64,000 nucleotides of DNA. It comes from Vigna angularis (taxonomy: Eukaryota; Streptophyta; Magnoliopsida; Fabales; Fabaceae). The stretch covers positions 12,816,501 through 12,880,500 of the forward strand of contig NC_068970.1 in NCBI RefSeq assembly GCF_016808095.1, in the 5' to 3' direction. The notes under the pieces are model-generated. The model worked only from the letters and a program-made list of their open reading frames with translations, was not told the origin of the DNA and searched no databases. The stretch's first letter is position 1. Every line of letters starts with the position of its first letter. A program made the translations under genes and the position numbers. Positions 1-12,275 of this stretch are shown here, one piece after another.

Positions 1-77
1 CATCTCTTCTTGGGCTCAACATTTTCTCAATTTATGAGAAAAAATCTTTGTACATTATTAATTAATTATTAGTTAAT

Positions 78-380
78 GGGTTAAATATATTTTTATTTCT
101 TTAATTTTAAGTAAAAATTGTTTTTTTTTTATATTTTGGAAAAATTTAATAATATAATTTTAGAATTACATAAATTTAGTTTTTTTAACTAAATGTTTTA
201 AACCTTGTTTTTTAGTTAATATTAAAACAAATATTGTCAAATAATAAACTTAATAAAATTTAATTAAAATAACTAAATTCTTACATTTTTAAAGTTAAAA
301 TACTAAATTAGACTAAAATTTTGAAAATAAACTTTTTTAATTTTCACTTAAAATTAAATAACCAAAAACATATTTAATTC
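78..380. mobile_element. Degenerate foldback MITE
   Basis: The left arm starts near GGTTAAATATATTTTT and the right arm ends near AAAAACATATTTAATTC. The arms are imperfect inverted repeats over roughly 50 bases each, with an AT-rich centre. The design resembles Mutator-like MITEs common in legumes. I could not find a convincing target-site duplication, so the ends are approximate. Confidence 0.45.
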
Positions 381-399
381 TTAATTAATCAACTCTTTC

Positions 400-3260
400 C
401 TCTAATAATTTTATTTGTTCCTCCCACAAAGATCAAAGGTCGAAGCCTCTGAACTGTTGTGCAGATACATATTTCATAATGCATCCAAAGTACATTTTAC
501 ATGTAGTTTTTGACGCGGTAGCACCAAAGATCAATGCCTTTATTTGGGTAGCAGGGGGTGGAGGGTAAATCTAAAAAATGGTGGTGTGAGTAAGCTACAT
601 GCAGTTATTTTGGTGCCAGGTTTCACAATTTCACTAAGAAGACAATAAACTAACAAGGATGTTTTATTTTTAAATATGTATAAAAGGATAAATACTCCAG
701 TATTTCGCCCAAATCGTACACGTTATCATTATTAATGTGAGAGGAAAATGTAATGAATGTTACTTTAACAAATATATTAAGCTGTTGAAACTGCAAGGAG
801 ATGACGAAAGCCTGCATTATTATCAATTGAAAGTAACTACTATTATAAAGAGGGTTCAAAGAACTCAATTTTAATATAATTTAATCAATGGATTCTTTCA
901 TTTATTTAGACTCGAGTTCCAAGATAAATGTACCATTATTTATAATTAAAAACTCAAGCCATGCAGATAAAATTATATAATAATAAGCCCTAAATAAAGA
1001 ATCTCTAAGGAGTTGTATAGCACCTAAATAAAGAATCTCGAAGGTTTCTGTATTTTATAAATCATAATATATGATACTATTTCCACGATATTCTCTTACA
1101 TGGCATAAGCTGTTGCCTCTCAAACCCACAATCACACACAAGAACACGAGACTATCCTCGTGCTAACTTCATAAAGGCTGTCCATGATATGCTACATATG
1201 TTGCACGAATCAAATCAGGTTGCAAAATGTTATTGCAAAGCATGGAATGAGTTTGGAAATCATTTTCATATGTAATGGCTTGAAGTAAAATTGTCTCGGT
1301 GTTTATTTCCGTAAAGGTTTCTAGGGTGTTTTTGCTTAAAGACATTATTAGTTTATATAAATTAGCATCAAGACCGTAGCTTTCTTAGTAAAAGGAATTG
1401 GAGATTGCAAGTTATTAGTCTTGAAATCTCATTTAGTTTAAAAATGTGAGACTTTGCTTCTTTTTACAATATCATGTTTTCGAATTTAGTGCCATTTTTT
1501 TTTTTCATTTTCAACAATTTTAATTGCTCAAATTTCACGTATTCATCAACCTACACATTCAACATTTAACATAAATGTTGACTTAACAATAGGGAAAACT
1601 ATTGATGACTATGTAGTAAATAGTTATATAAACAATAATACTGATGTCATGCAGAATCAAAACAGTAGAGAATCAAAATTGTACAATTAAAAGGGTAAGA
1701 AATCAATTCCAAATGAAGATAATAGAAAAGAATAAAACTATAATTAAAATTTAAAATAATTATTTGAGTTAAAATAATCTCACCGAGTGCAAAGGTCCAC
1801 ACATTACTAGTATATTTCTCTCAGTTTGACAGGATCATGATGAAGAGAAACCCCCAGTCAGTCAATCTTAAAGCATTTATACTTATCCAATAGAAATTAG
1901 AGGCAAGACAGTTTCTTTGTCTTTTGGCAGTAAATGGGGAGGCAGAGCAGAGAAGACAGCAGTCCCGGGATTCCGGACGTTAGACCAGAGAAGCCCAAGA
2001 CCACGACTTAAAGCAGAAAATCTGCTCTATGTTTGACCGCAGAAAGCTAACTCCAATTACTAATAACTATTTGCCTTTACTTTCACCACTTTTATTGACT
2101 TCAAACTCAAAGCGCACTCGAACAAAATCTGAGTAACTCCTATAGACAGACTTCTACCGAGACACATTCCTTGACGCAAGAGAAAAATTCTAACAGGGAT
2201 AGTTTGGAAAAACAGAAACCAGATCATGGACACTTCCACGTCCACAGAAAAGCAAGACAAGTTTCAGGCACCAAAGGGTAGAATTTTAAAGGAGAAGAGA
2301 GCAAAGCTTTACATAATTCGTCGATGCATAGTCATGCTTCTATGTTGGAAGGAGAATCGAGAGCAGTAAAATCGGTAAAATATTCAAAACAGCATTGACT
2401 GTAGTGTTCGTGTTGTGTTTTTGTATCATTCTAATGAAAATAAATTGGTTATAACACTGCAGTGATCATGAGCAAAGAACCAGCAAGTCCGGATTATCTG
2501 CCAGAGAGAAGCACTGCATGCATACCAAAAGCAACAAATGAAGAAAGACTTTCCACCTAGCCAGTGAATATGACACTGTTGATCTTCTATAATTCTTTTC
2601 ATTCTGTAAGTTATTGTTTCCAACTACAAAGCAATACATCCGATAGGATACATCCGATAGGATACATCCGATAGGATACCGAGTGATTCATCCACACACG
2701 AGCACATGTAAAGAGTTAAGTGGGAAAGAGGAGAAAGATGAAACCTAGAAAGAAAAGGGAACATCAAAAGCACAAATTAGTCTCACTTTCACATTGCATG
2801 TCTATGCTTAACAATACCAGTCTCCATTACAGATATTAGAGATATTTATTTCCCATATCCAGCATCCACTATAACGAAAAAAAATAAATACACTACAGGG
2901 CACTCCACTTAACACCTTTTTCCAAAAGTTAGAATACGGACAGGGAATCAATCTTAACGAGAATTATTAACCGGAATGAAATCTAATCCTCCTCCGAGCA
3001 TATTTTAAAGCTAAATCTACTCTAAAATCTATAATTCTACTTCCAAGACAGATCTTCCTGTATAGACTATAAATTTTGCAGACTAAACCAATGACAATTG
3101 AGAAATCATTGGTTTATACTACTTCTGGCCTTCTTATTATAAGGGAAATTTCTTTTTTATATGATCCCTCCAGATTGTACCCAACAATTTTCTTTTGTTT
3201 GCAAAGATGCTCTAAAGAGGAGATGAGTTAGTTAATTGGATAAAAAGATATAAAAAGAGT
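400..3260. other. Intergenic stretch, no gene recognised
   Basis: AT-rich DNA with only short open frames and no domain I recognise. A slightly less AT-rich patch at about 1790-2640 has no clear coding continuity. A short tandem repeat is listed separately. Confidence 0.5.
2632..2685. repeat. Three copies of a 16-bp tandem repeat
   Basis: The unit ATACATCCGATAGGAT is repeated three times head to tail and followed by a partial copy. There is no associated gene. Confidence 0.85.
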
Positions 3261-3289
3261 GAAATCTAAATAGTTTTAAGGATAATTTT

Positions 3290-5760
3290 AGAAAAATATA
3301 AACTAAGAAATTTAATACTAAAGATCCCTGAAGATATCAATGAGGAGGAGGTAAGTATTTCTTGCTCTAGAGTCGAAGTGGGTTGTTTTCTTGCATATTT
3401 TTTGCCAAAAAATCTGTCTTCCTCTTCTTCCTCACTATGGACTATGGTAGCTTCATTGCTTAGGTCTTGGGCATCCTGCAAAGACAAACATGGTAATGAC
3501 AAGAAGGAGAGTTCATCCACTTCAAGTGCTTTCTCCCCCTGAAGTGATGGATTGACATAAAAGGATTTTGTTTCATGAAAGGTGACATCCATGGTGATAA
3601 AGACGCGACGAATATGAGGATGATAACATTTGTACCCTTTTTTTATTAGGAGGATACCCAATGAAGACACATTTAAGAGCTCTAGGATCTAATTTACCAC
3701 GGTTAGGAGGATGAGAGTGAACAAAAACAACACATCCAAAGACTCGACTAGGTAGACTCGTTATCAGGGAAGAAAAAGGAACAAAAGACTATAAAGATTC
3801 GATAAGACTAATGCCATTTAAGATACGAGTGGGTAACCTGTTGATGAGATATGTGGCAGTTAACACAGCTTCTCCCCAATAATTTTTGGGAACAGACATT
3901 TGAAAAAGAAGAGCTCTAGTTACCTCAAGAAGATGACGATTCTTTCTTTCAGCTACCCCGTTTTGTTGAGGGGTGTTAACACAGGTTAGTTCGTGAACAA
4001 TACCATTATGAGACAAAAAAATTGAGAAATTCATGATTCACATATTCAGTACCATTATCGGATCTAATTCTTTTGATATTTTTTCCAAATTGAGTTTGGA
4101 CAAGGCGGAAAAAATTAACAAAAATTTGAAAAACTTCAGATTTATTTTTCATAAGGTATGTCCACGTGACACGAGTACAATCGTCAATAAAGGTAACAAA
4201 CCATTTTGCTCTGGAAATAGAATCTATGAGAGGACCCCAAACATCAGAGTGAATTAAATCAAATGGAGAAATACTTTTTTTATTACTAATAGGATAAGAT
4301 GCACGATAGTGTTTTGACAATTGACAAATATCACAATTAAAAGACTCAACAGACTCCTTTGTAAACAAATGGGGAAACAAGGACTTGATAAGACTAAATG
4401 ACGGATGCCCAAGCCTTTGATGATGTAACCATATTTGAGATTTTGCCCACGTCTCAGATGTAGCTTGTTGACTCATGATTTGTGTGTTGCTTTGGTCATC
4501 AAATTCTAAAAAATACAACCCACTTTGCTCCTTAGCAGTTAAAATTGTCTTCCTCGTGGCAAGGTCCTGAAAAACACAATAAGTTGGAAAAAATATTACT
4601 GAACAATTTAAATCCTTTGTGAGTTTTTGCACAGAGATAAGACTATTAGCTAATTGAGGAACATGTAAAACATCCCTCAATATAATAGATGAGTCCAAAA
4701 ATATATTCCCAGAGCCGCATACAGGTATACCCTGACCATTTGCAACTGTAATAAGTTGTTCTTTATTGATCTTTCCATATGAGTCGAAATACCCACTAAA
4801 AGGTGTCATATGATCAGTTGCACCCGAATCAAGGATCCAAATACCTTGAGACACATGACCAACAATATTGAGACAAATCTTACCTTTTATGGACAAAGTA
4901 CATGATCCAGAGGGCTTACTCATTGATTCAATCATTGCTTCCAAGCGCTCGAGTTTCTCCTTATAAGCTTTCATATCAAGATCTGGTGGTGGTGGTGGTG
5001 GTGGATTAGACTGGGCCGGACTAGATTGATTGGTGGCTTCCCGTTCTGAGGTAGTATGATTTACCCATTTTTGAGTGGGCCCTTTGTTGTTTCCCATGCG
5101 CTCGAGAACATTCTTTCTTCCATGGAGTTTGAAGCATATTTCCCTGGTATGTCCAGATCTTTTACAGTATGAACAATAGTCCCCATGAGTACCTCTTTCA
5201 AACGTTTTTCCTCCAGCATTTGTTCTTTTGTGGACTCCCTTTCCAATTGTCATGGCAGAGCCTGTGTTGGAGATCCCTCCATGAAGCATGACAGATCTCC
5301 GAGTCTCTTCTCTTCTTACCATATAAAAAACTTCTGACAAGGGTGGTAATTTTTCTCTTCCAAAAATTTGAACCCGTATTGGGTCGTACTCATGATTAAG
5401 GCCTTGGAGAAATTTAAAGATTTTTTCCCCTTCAATGAATTCAGCAAGAGTGGCAGCATCTGTTTTACACATCTTCATTGTTTGGATCTGATCGAGTTCC
5501 ATCCAAAGACCATTCAGGACCCCGTGATATTCTGTTACGGAAAGAGAGCCCTGTTTTGTATTAAATATCTTGTTCTTGATATCATAGGTAGCAGCAAGAT
5601 TCCTTTTTAAAGAAAAAGTACTCTGTAAATCATCCCATATTTCTTTATCAGAAGAATGAAACATATAATTTTTTCTTATCTCACGAGTCATGGATTGCCA
5701 TATCCAAGTCATAATTAATGAATCTTCCTTGTCCCAAATTGAAAATTTTTTTGTCTTCTG
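3290..5760 (-). mobile_element. Truncated Ty1/copia retrotransposon (gag, protease, integrase)
   Basis: Read on the minus strand, the order is: a gag domain (UBN2-like), a CCHC zinc knuckle (CSYCKRSGHTREIC), a polyproline linker, an aspartic protease motif (WILDSGATDHMT), a GAG-pre-integrase HHCC zinc region (LHHQRLGHPS followed by CDICQLSKH), and an integrase core with HSDVWGP, FIDDCTR and the later PQQNGVAERKNR segment. Frameshifts break the frame near 5740 (an A/T-run in gag), near 4010 (inside integrase) and near 3660. Integrase C-terminal homology fades by about 3290, and no reverse transcriptase or RNase H follows. This is therefore a 3'-truncated, dead copy. I saw no LTRs on either side. 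The order protease-integrase before RT is diagnostic of copia rather than gypsy. Confidence 0.93.
4006..5712 (-). pseudogene. Copia gag-protease-integrase open frame, 568 codons
   Basis: This is the longest open frame in the window. Approximate residue positions: gag 1-150, zinc knuckle about 180-195, protease DSG about 295, GAG-pre-integrase about 430-490, integrase from about 505 to the end. It stops in the integrase core just after the SDNGTEY motif. The next piece (DTPQQNG-type motif region, 3789-4034) lies in another frame. Upstream of codon 1 the gag reading continues in frame for a few codons (IWDKEDSLI) and then hits a frameshift at a run of A and T, where the other frame encodes a typical LITPEDKK gag start. 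The methionine at 5712 is therefore internal and not the real start. Without RT it cannot support its own copying. Confidence 0.85.
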
Positions 5761-6024
5761 GTGTGATCAAGTTTTGAACGACTCTTGAGAATTCTTAAAA
5801 TAAATTGGCTCCATAATGAAAATAAGAAGTTAAAAAGAATATGAATTATAATTGTAGTTTATTATAATCATTTAGTGCATATTTGATTTAGTGATAAAAA
5901 ATATTTGAATTAAAAAATTGAAAGAAAAATTATATTTGAAAGAACAATTACATATCAGAGCGTTTGAAGGAAAATATGATATACGAAAGTTCAAGGAGTC
6001 AACAAAATGTTAGCTGCTATAACA
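5761..6024. other. AT-rich spacer, nothing recognised
   Basis: Simple AT-rich DNA between the copia remnant and the foldback MITE. No coding or repeat signature was seen. Confidence 0.5.
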
Positions 6025-6033
6025 TAAAATTTA

Positions 6034-6401
6034 GGTTTAATAGCCAATTTAGTCCCCACTTTGGTTGAAAAATATCAATTTAGTCCCTCGTTATAAAAGT
6101 GTTTTGCATTAGTCCTAACTTTTAAAATAGTGGGTCAGATTGGTCCCTTTCGTTAAATATAAGTTAACGAAATTAATGGATGATGATGTGACACAGCTTA
6201 AAGCTGATGTGTTAGATTGGTCCCTCGTTAGCTTTAAGTTGTGTCACATCATCATCCATTAATTTTGTTAACTTATATTTAACAGAAAGGACCAATCTGA
6301 CCCACTATTTTAAAAGTTAGGACTAATTCAAAACACTTTTATAACGAGGGACTAAATTGAGATTTTTCAACCAAAGTGAGGACTAAATTGGCTATTAAAC
6401 C
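6034..6401. mobile_element. Mutator-like foldback MITE with 9-bp TSD
   Basis: This 368-bp element is almost one long hairpin. It begins GGTTTAATAGCCAATTTAG and ends with the reverse complement, and the arms match nearly to the centre. It is flanked by perfect 9-bp direct repeats TAAAATTTA (6025-6033 and 6402-6410). A 9-bp target duplication is characteristic of Mutator-superfamily insertion. It encodes no protein, so it would depend on a transposase supplied elsewhere. Its terminal motif is shared by three larger elements in this window. Confidence 0.9.
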
Positions 6402-6410
6402 TAAAATTTA

Positions 6411-6924
6411 TGAAAAAAGAAGAAGAAAACATGTCAAATTGCTAATCTGTAGGGTATATTTTGACATAAAAATAAACTAAAAAATGAAGATTATGGAATA
6501 ATTCCAAAAATACTTTTCTTGACGAAAGAAATGAAGATTATGGAATGATTTTTTTATATAAGCATTAAAGTTTAAGATTCTAAGTGAAAATTAAAAATTG
6601 AAAAAAAAATAAAGGGAAGTGTGTATGATTGTTCGATCAGATAAATCATTGGATGATCATCTTTCATTAAAACGTACAAATAAGTTACTGAGAGTCAAAT
6701 TATCGATCAACGATCAAGATAATTAATCTTAGAATATTAGTAGCTTGACATGCCCACGTGGAAGTTATACTCATTTGATACGGTTTAGCTCATCGTTTGA
6801 AAAAAAAAATGCACAAGGGTAAAGTGAAAAAAGTAAAACTTTTTGAAAAACTTTTCATGAGCCCAAAAGTATTTAGGCAAATATTTTTCATTAAGCATGA
6901 TTCTAAGTAGTTATTCTAGAGCCT
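6411..6924. other. AT-rich spacer, nothing recognised
   Basis: No open frame longer than a few dozen codons and no identifiable repeat. Confidence 0.45.
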
Positions 6925-7329
6925 TGTTTCGGTAATACTTATCTGGGATTGGTCGTCCTTTCTTGCTATGTTCCGATCGTTCAACTCTTCATGTAATCCT
7001 TCCCGACTCTTCATGTAATCTTTCCCGACTAGGGATTGACCTGCAGAAGATACTCTGACGCTCAAGTCAAATATGTTTCATAGAGATGTCAATATTTTTA
7101 TCAAGATAGATCAAGATAATTGTACCTAGGCATCAATTGTATACTTATAAAGCTTGTGACAACCACTCCTTTGATTAACCATCAGTGCAATATATTTTAG
7201 GTAATCAAACCCAATAATTATTCATTAATACAGTATATTTGCAGGGCGTAAGGCAATCTGACCTGTTAATACCTGCTTAATTGTCCATAAATGACAATCA
7301 ATTCTGACCGATATACTTCATATAGTACA
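6925..7329 (-). mobile_element. Diverged LTR related to the 19.7-kb retrotransposon
   Basis: It starts TGTTTCGG and ends TATAGTACA, as the LTRs at 19658 and 25225 start TGTTTCGG and end ATAGTAACA. It shares internal blocks with them, such as GACGCTCAAGTCA. The next bases, TAAGTCCCCCAAGCCC, match the polypurine-tract region flanking the younger element (read on the minus strand). This makes it the 3' LTR of a minus-strand relic of the same superfamily. I found no partner 5' LTR. Confidence 0.65.
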
Positions 7330-8290
7330 TAAGTCCCCCAAGCCCAAACAAGCTCTTTTACTTAAAAGAGGTGCGAAGTGATTATTACGAGCTTTAAAAG
7401 GAGTCGCTCATGTTGTATTTAGGGATTCTATCTTCGAAGCTATTATAAGTCTTCATTGCTCTCTATACCAAGCAGCGGACTTTAGGAGTTCTTTTTGGAT
7501 CCTTTTCCTATGCAAGAGATTTTCACTCCAAAAAATATAAAATAAAGTAGACGCTCCAATAGTTTATAATTTTTATAATGAAAAGGCATTGAAACCTGAC
7601 AAAGCTGAACATGTTGAGTAGTGGACTGATAGTTCTTTTTCGAACTTCTTGCGTTGAGCGAAGATTTCTGAAGCCATTTTCCTTCGAGATTCTTCGAAGT
7701 CAGAAAACTGACTTCGTGCTTCCTCCCTCTACATTACCCGATCAAGAGCCAATCTCTTAATCTACAAAACCAGGAGTCATTTTCCTGACCTCCTGGGATT
7801 CATTGAAGTCATTTTCTAACTTCATTTCTCCTCCTTTCGTACCACCCGATCAGGAGCCAATTTTCTGACATCCTGAGGTTCATCAAAGTCAATTTTCTGA
7901 CTTCCTTCCTCCTCCCTTCATACCACCCGATCAAGAGTCAATTTTCTGACATTCTGAGATTCATCAAAGTCAATTTTCTGAATTCCTCTTGAGCGATAAA
8001 CAAGTTGTAGGAGATTGAATATTCCTGTGCAAAATATTTTCTCACAGAAAAACATGCGTTAAAGCAAAATATTTAATATTTTATTTTCATAATAAGAAGT
8101 TATTAAAACCTGAGAAAATTGAACAATACAATCCAACCGACAGCATGACCATTAAGATTTCTTCCCAATCAAATTTATTATTTTCCGTTGTCGGGGCTCT
8201 TAAGAGAGTGCTAATTAGGGGAAAAGGGTAGTGACAGTCCACTACTTGACATTGAATTTTATTTAAAACCAACTGTAGCATCTTTTGCAG
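7330..8290 (-). mobile_element. Internal remnant of the relic LTR element, with tandem repeats
   Basis: Between about 7690 and 8000 there are three to four imperfect units spaced 81-108 bp. Each contains ACCCGATCA(A/G)GAG, an AATTTTCTGAC block and a CTTCCT-type pyrimidine run. The array lies just inside the PPT and 3' LTR, the same place as the 79-bp array in the element at 19.66-25.88 kb. No gag or pol homology is visible. Confidence 0.55.
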
Positions 8291-9640
8291 TCATTGGTTG
8301 CGCCTTAGAAGGCCCATGACCTTAGAAGTAGTTGCGCAAATTCATCTTCCTCATTATCATAGGCGAGGCCACCATTGCTGGGATCTTTAGCGACCACGCT
8401 TGTCGTGACCGGAGCGAGGCATATAAGCCAAACGCTACCACGAGTATAGGCTCGCTCTTCCCTTACGTGGGCCACGCTGAGTATGGCAGCCAAATTGTCG
8501 CTCCTTCGCCAACCAGAGCATTTTCACTTTCCGCTGCCCGTAAAGCCCCCATGACATGAACCTCCATTCCTGCATTAGAAACATTAAATTTGTATAACAG
8601 TGAAATCTTTTCCACCTCTTTTCGCGATAACTAAGATTAACAATTTTGTATCCTGTTGTGCCAACAACTTTGTCTTCTTTTTTCTCCTTTCCTTTGATCT
8701 GTTTGCGCTAGATTATTGGGAAGAAAGAAATGGCCCTGCCAGTGAACCTGATAATAATGCACTGCCACGCAGCAAAGAGCTCTACGACCCTGTCATGGAA
8801 TTTTATGATTCTGGTCGCGGTTGACGATGATGGAAAAGGAGGAGCATTGGCCGGGGCCGACGAGGTAGGAGTGGTGCTCCATGATGGAGAGAACGAGGGA
8901 TCCAAACTCGTGCGAGGCACACGTTGATGGTGGTGGCAGCGGAGTAAAGGGGCTTCTAGGAGTCGTCAGGCATCATCGGGAGGTCGCTGGAGGCCGGCGG
9001 CGGCGTGCTAGAGACCTCGAGGGTGTCATGCGCGACGGAGAGTCGCTACAGGCTTGACCGATGAGCAGAAGCAATTTCTTTAGAACAATGCTGCAGTTGA
9101 TTTCTTTTAGTGAGATTAATAATCCTCTTCCCCTTTAAGACACAAATTCAGTTTTCTCTTTAGTCAATAAAATGATGACACAGGTAATCCTGCATCGATG
9201 GTCATCTTGTTGCCGGCGTCAGCGGATTGGGGATCCTAGCATATCTGCCAAGGCGCATCCAGTACTTAGGAAAAGCGGCGAAGCTTCCAAAACAGCGATT
9301 AAGAGTGTCGCCTGAGGTTGCGCAGCAAAAAGGGAATGTCGCTGACGAGAAACCGTGCGGTGCCGACGAGGTGGTTGCGGAAAGTGCCGACGGTGCAGGC
9401 TAAATTGGAGTTGTTGCCGGTGTCAACATTCCTCTTTGTTTCTGGAACCCTCCTCACCACAACATTTTTTCTTGAGATTGGAAAACGTTAGCAATAGATA
9501 GGAAAATGTTAAAATTTGATAACAGGTCAAATAATAATCTAGCTGTTATTTCTTGACTCCACGAGGTAAATGAAAGATCTGTTCTTCATTTTGTTCTCAA
9601 AAGCAGTAATCTGAATGCTTTCCGAAAAAGTAATTGCAGA
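8290..9640. other. Unassigned stretch with GC-rich patches
   Basis: The patches at about 8340-8560 and 8720-9470 are clearly GC-richer than their surroundings and look gene-derived or element-derived. Open frames on both strands are short (60-75 codons) and show no domain I recognise. They could be captured gene pieces or the 5' part of the neighbouring relic LTR element. Confidence 0.3.
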
Positions 9641-9652
9641 ATAATAATAAAA

Positions 9653-11691
9653 GGATAACTATACTTTGACACCCAATTTTGACAAATTTTTGACACTAAA
9701 TATGTGTCGTTTCCTTATTGGTCCATGTGGTAAATATTTAAAAAAAATTGAAAATAAGGTGGAATTAAAGGATGCAGGGGTTTGAAGTTTTTTTTTTTCT
9801 TCCTTCTCACACTTCTTCGCACCCAACTAAACCAAACTCCCTCTCTCTCTTTCTCTCTCTCTCTTTCTTCCAGTGTAGGGGATCGCGTCAGTGGCAATTT
9901 CCTCCCCTCTTTCCCCCTTCACCTTTCAATTCAACTTTCTCGCTTTCACTTTTCTGATTCTCTTTTCGCAAATGCTTCCCGTTGCTTGCTAGGGTTTCCC
10001 AATTCTCAAATCTGCTTCCCTTAAGCACCTTGTATCTTGTCTTTCTACGATTAATCAACTTAGTAGTAAAACTCAATGGCCTTGTTTTTTAATTGAACAA
10101 TTTTTTTAACACTTATTGGACTTATTGGATATAGAAGTTATGTTCAGCCATTGATGACTACAAGTACATGGATGTACATGTGCAAAGAAGAATTCTTGTT
10201 AAACCTCAGTGAGCAGAAATAGACTTGGGACCAAAGGTCAAATAAGTGGGGAGTTTAGGCAAACTTTCTACACACGGGGTCAACTGTGAAAATGACCTTT
10301 TTTTTAGTGGAACCAACTTTTTTAAAGACTTATTGGACTTATTACATATAGAAGTGATGTTCAGCCATTGATGATCACAAGTATATGGATGTACATGGCC
10401 AAGGAAGAATTCTTGTTAAAACTCAATATGCAGAAACATACCTGGTAGCAAAGTCCAAATAAGTGGGAAGTTTAGGCAAACTTTCTGTACATGGGGGTCA
10501 ACTGTGAAAATGACCTTGTTTTTTAATTGAACCAACTTTTTTTTAAGACTTGTTAGACTTATTGGATATAGAAGTGATGTTCAGCATACATGGCCATGGA
10601 AGAATTCTTGTTAAAACTCAATGTGCAGAAACAGACCTGGGAGCAAAAGCCAAAAAAGTGGACAATTTAGACAAACTTTCTACACAGGGGATCAACTGTG
10701 AAAATGGTCTTGTTTTTTAATGGAACCAACTTTTTTTAAGACTTATTGGACTTATTAAAATTTTTAATTAATAACATTTATTATAAAATAAAAATATTAA
10801 TTGTTTAAATTAAAGAGAGGAATCCTTTTTACATACAAATATATTAAATATTATCTTTATCATGTCAACAACATTAATAATGAATATAAATTTATTATTG
10901 TTCAAAATCCAATGTGCCAAGCATCAAAATATTATAATTTAATTAAATCATGAAAGTGTACGCCTAAATTTTATGAATTAAACTTATGAAAAAATTAAAT
11001 TCCTTTAATAAGTCCAATAAGTCTTAAAAAAAGTTGGTTCGGTTAAAAAACAAAGTCATTTTCACAGTTGACCCCGTGTGCAGAAAGTTTGTCTAAATTC
11101 CCCACTTATTTGACCTTTGCTCCTAGGTCTGTTTCTGCACATTGAGTTTTAACAAAAATTATTCCTTGGCCATGTACATCCATATACTTGTGATCATCAA
11201 TGGCTGAACATCACTTCTATATCCAATAAATGTTAAAAAAAGTTTGTTCAATTAAAAAACAAGACCATTGAGTTTTACTACTAAGTTGATTAATCGTAGA
11301 AAGACAAGGTAGAAGGTGCTTTAGGGGAAGCATATTTGAGAATTGGGAAACCCTAGTAAGCAACAAGAAGCATTTGCAAAAAGAGAATCAGATGAATGAA
11401 AGCGAGAGAGTCAAATTGAAAGGCGGAGAGGGGAGGGAATTGCCGTTGACGCAATCCCCTAAACACCGGAAGAAAGAAAGAGAGAAAGAGAGAGAGAGAG
11501 TTTGGTTTAGTTGAGTGGGAAGAAGAAGTGTGAGAAGGAAAAAAACCAAAAAAAACTTCAAACTCCTGCAGTCCTTTAATTCCACCTCATTTTTAATTTT
11601 TTTTAAACATTTACCACGTGGACTAATAAGAAAATAACACATATCTAGTGTCAAAAATTTGTCAAAATTAGATGTCAAAATATCATTACCC
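9653..11691. mobile_element. 2.04-kb foldback element with repeat-bearing arms
   Basis: The left end GGATAACTATACTTTGACA is mirrored at the right end, which ends in TGTCAAAATATCATTACCC. The two arms are inverted copies over hundreds of bases, including CT/GA-rich leader-like sequence (9840-9870 versus 11473-11500) and a block around 9960-10080 mirrored at 11260-11390. The inner parts carry about three tandem copies of a ~210-bp unit on the left (10085-10760) and an inverted copy on the right (10995-11245). The loop is about 10760-10990. The flanks are ATAATAAAA and ATGATAAAA, a 9-bp TSD with one mismatch, consistent with a Mutator-like origin. It has no coding capacity. Confidence 0.78.
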
Positions 11692-11704
11692 ATGATAAAA
11701 ATAT

Positions 11705-12275
11705 GGAAAATGATACTTTGACAACCTTTGACAAATTTTTGACACCAATGACGTGTCACGCTCTGATTGGTCAGCCATAAATAAAATAAAAAAAATTTAA
11801 AATGACGTGGATTAGTGATGTAACATTTTGATTTCACATTTCATTTTCAGATTTCAGATTTTGAACCAAACCTTAGAGAGAGAAAGTCTCCCTCCCTCCC
11901 AACCATCAAAGCTCCGTGACGTTGCCACATCGTCGTTCGCCGCCGTTTAACCGGCACCGGAGGACCACCCACAAGCTCCAATCATTTTCGCGTGTCTTCC
12001 CACCGATCAACTTCGCGTCTCTTCCCACCGGTCATTCTTCGCGTCTCTTCCAGCGTCAGTCGTGCCGTTTCCACCGTCGACGACGACCTAGAGGCTGTGG
12101 CACCGTGGCCGTCTTACCCTGCCTTTGGCGAGGTAGGTGTTGCTTGTACTATATGAACTTATGTGAGCTTGTTGCTCTGTTTTGAGCTTCTTGTATGTGT
12201 TGAAGATAACTTATGTCGTCGATTTCGTTCTGCATTTTGGTCGAACAAGTAAATACATTCAAAGTATCATTTTCC
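11705..12275. mobile_element. Short element with 17-bp exact TIRs, related to its neighbour
   Basis: GGAAAATGATACTTTGA at the left is matched exactly by its reverse complement at 12259-12275. The adjoining left sequence (GACAAATTTTTGACACCAA) matches the ends of the 9653-11691 element. The middle (11850-12190) is GC-rich and resembles a plant 5' leader with a pyrimidine tract and an 89-codon open frame, MTLPHRRSPP and onward, of unknown origin. No target duplication was found, so this could be one end of a larger or rearranged element. Confidence 0.5.

Noticed and set aside
2060..2260. Minus-strand frame with a faint cytochrome P450-like GxCxG look
   Set aside because: The residues around the Cys do not fit the heme-binding consensus and no other P450 motif is near.
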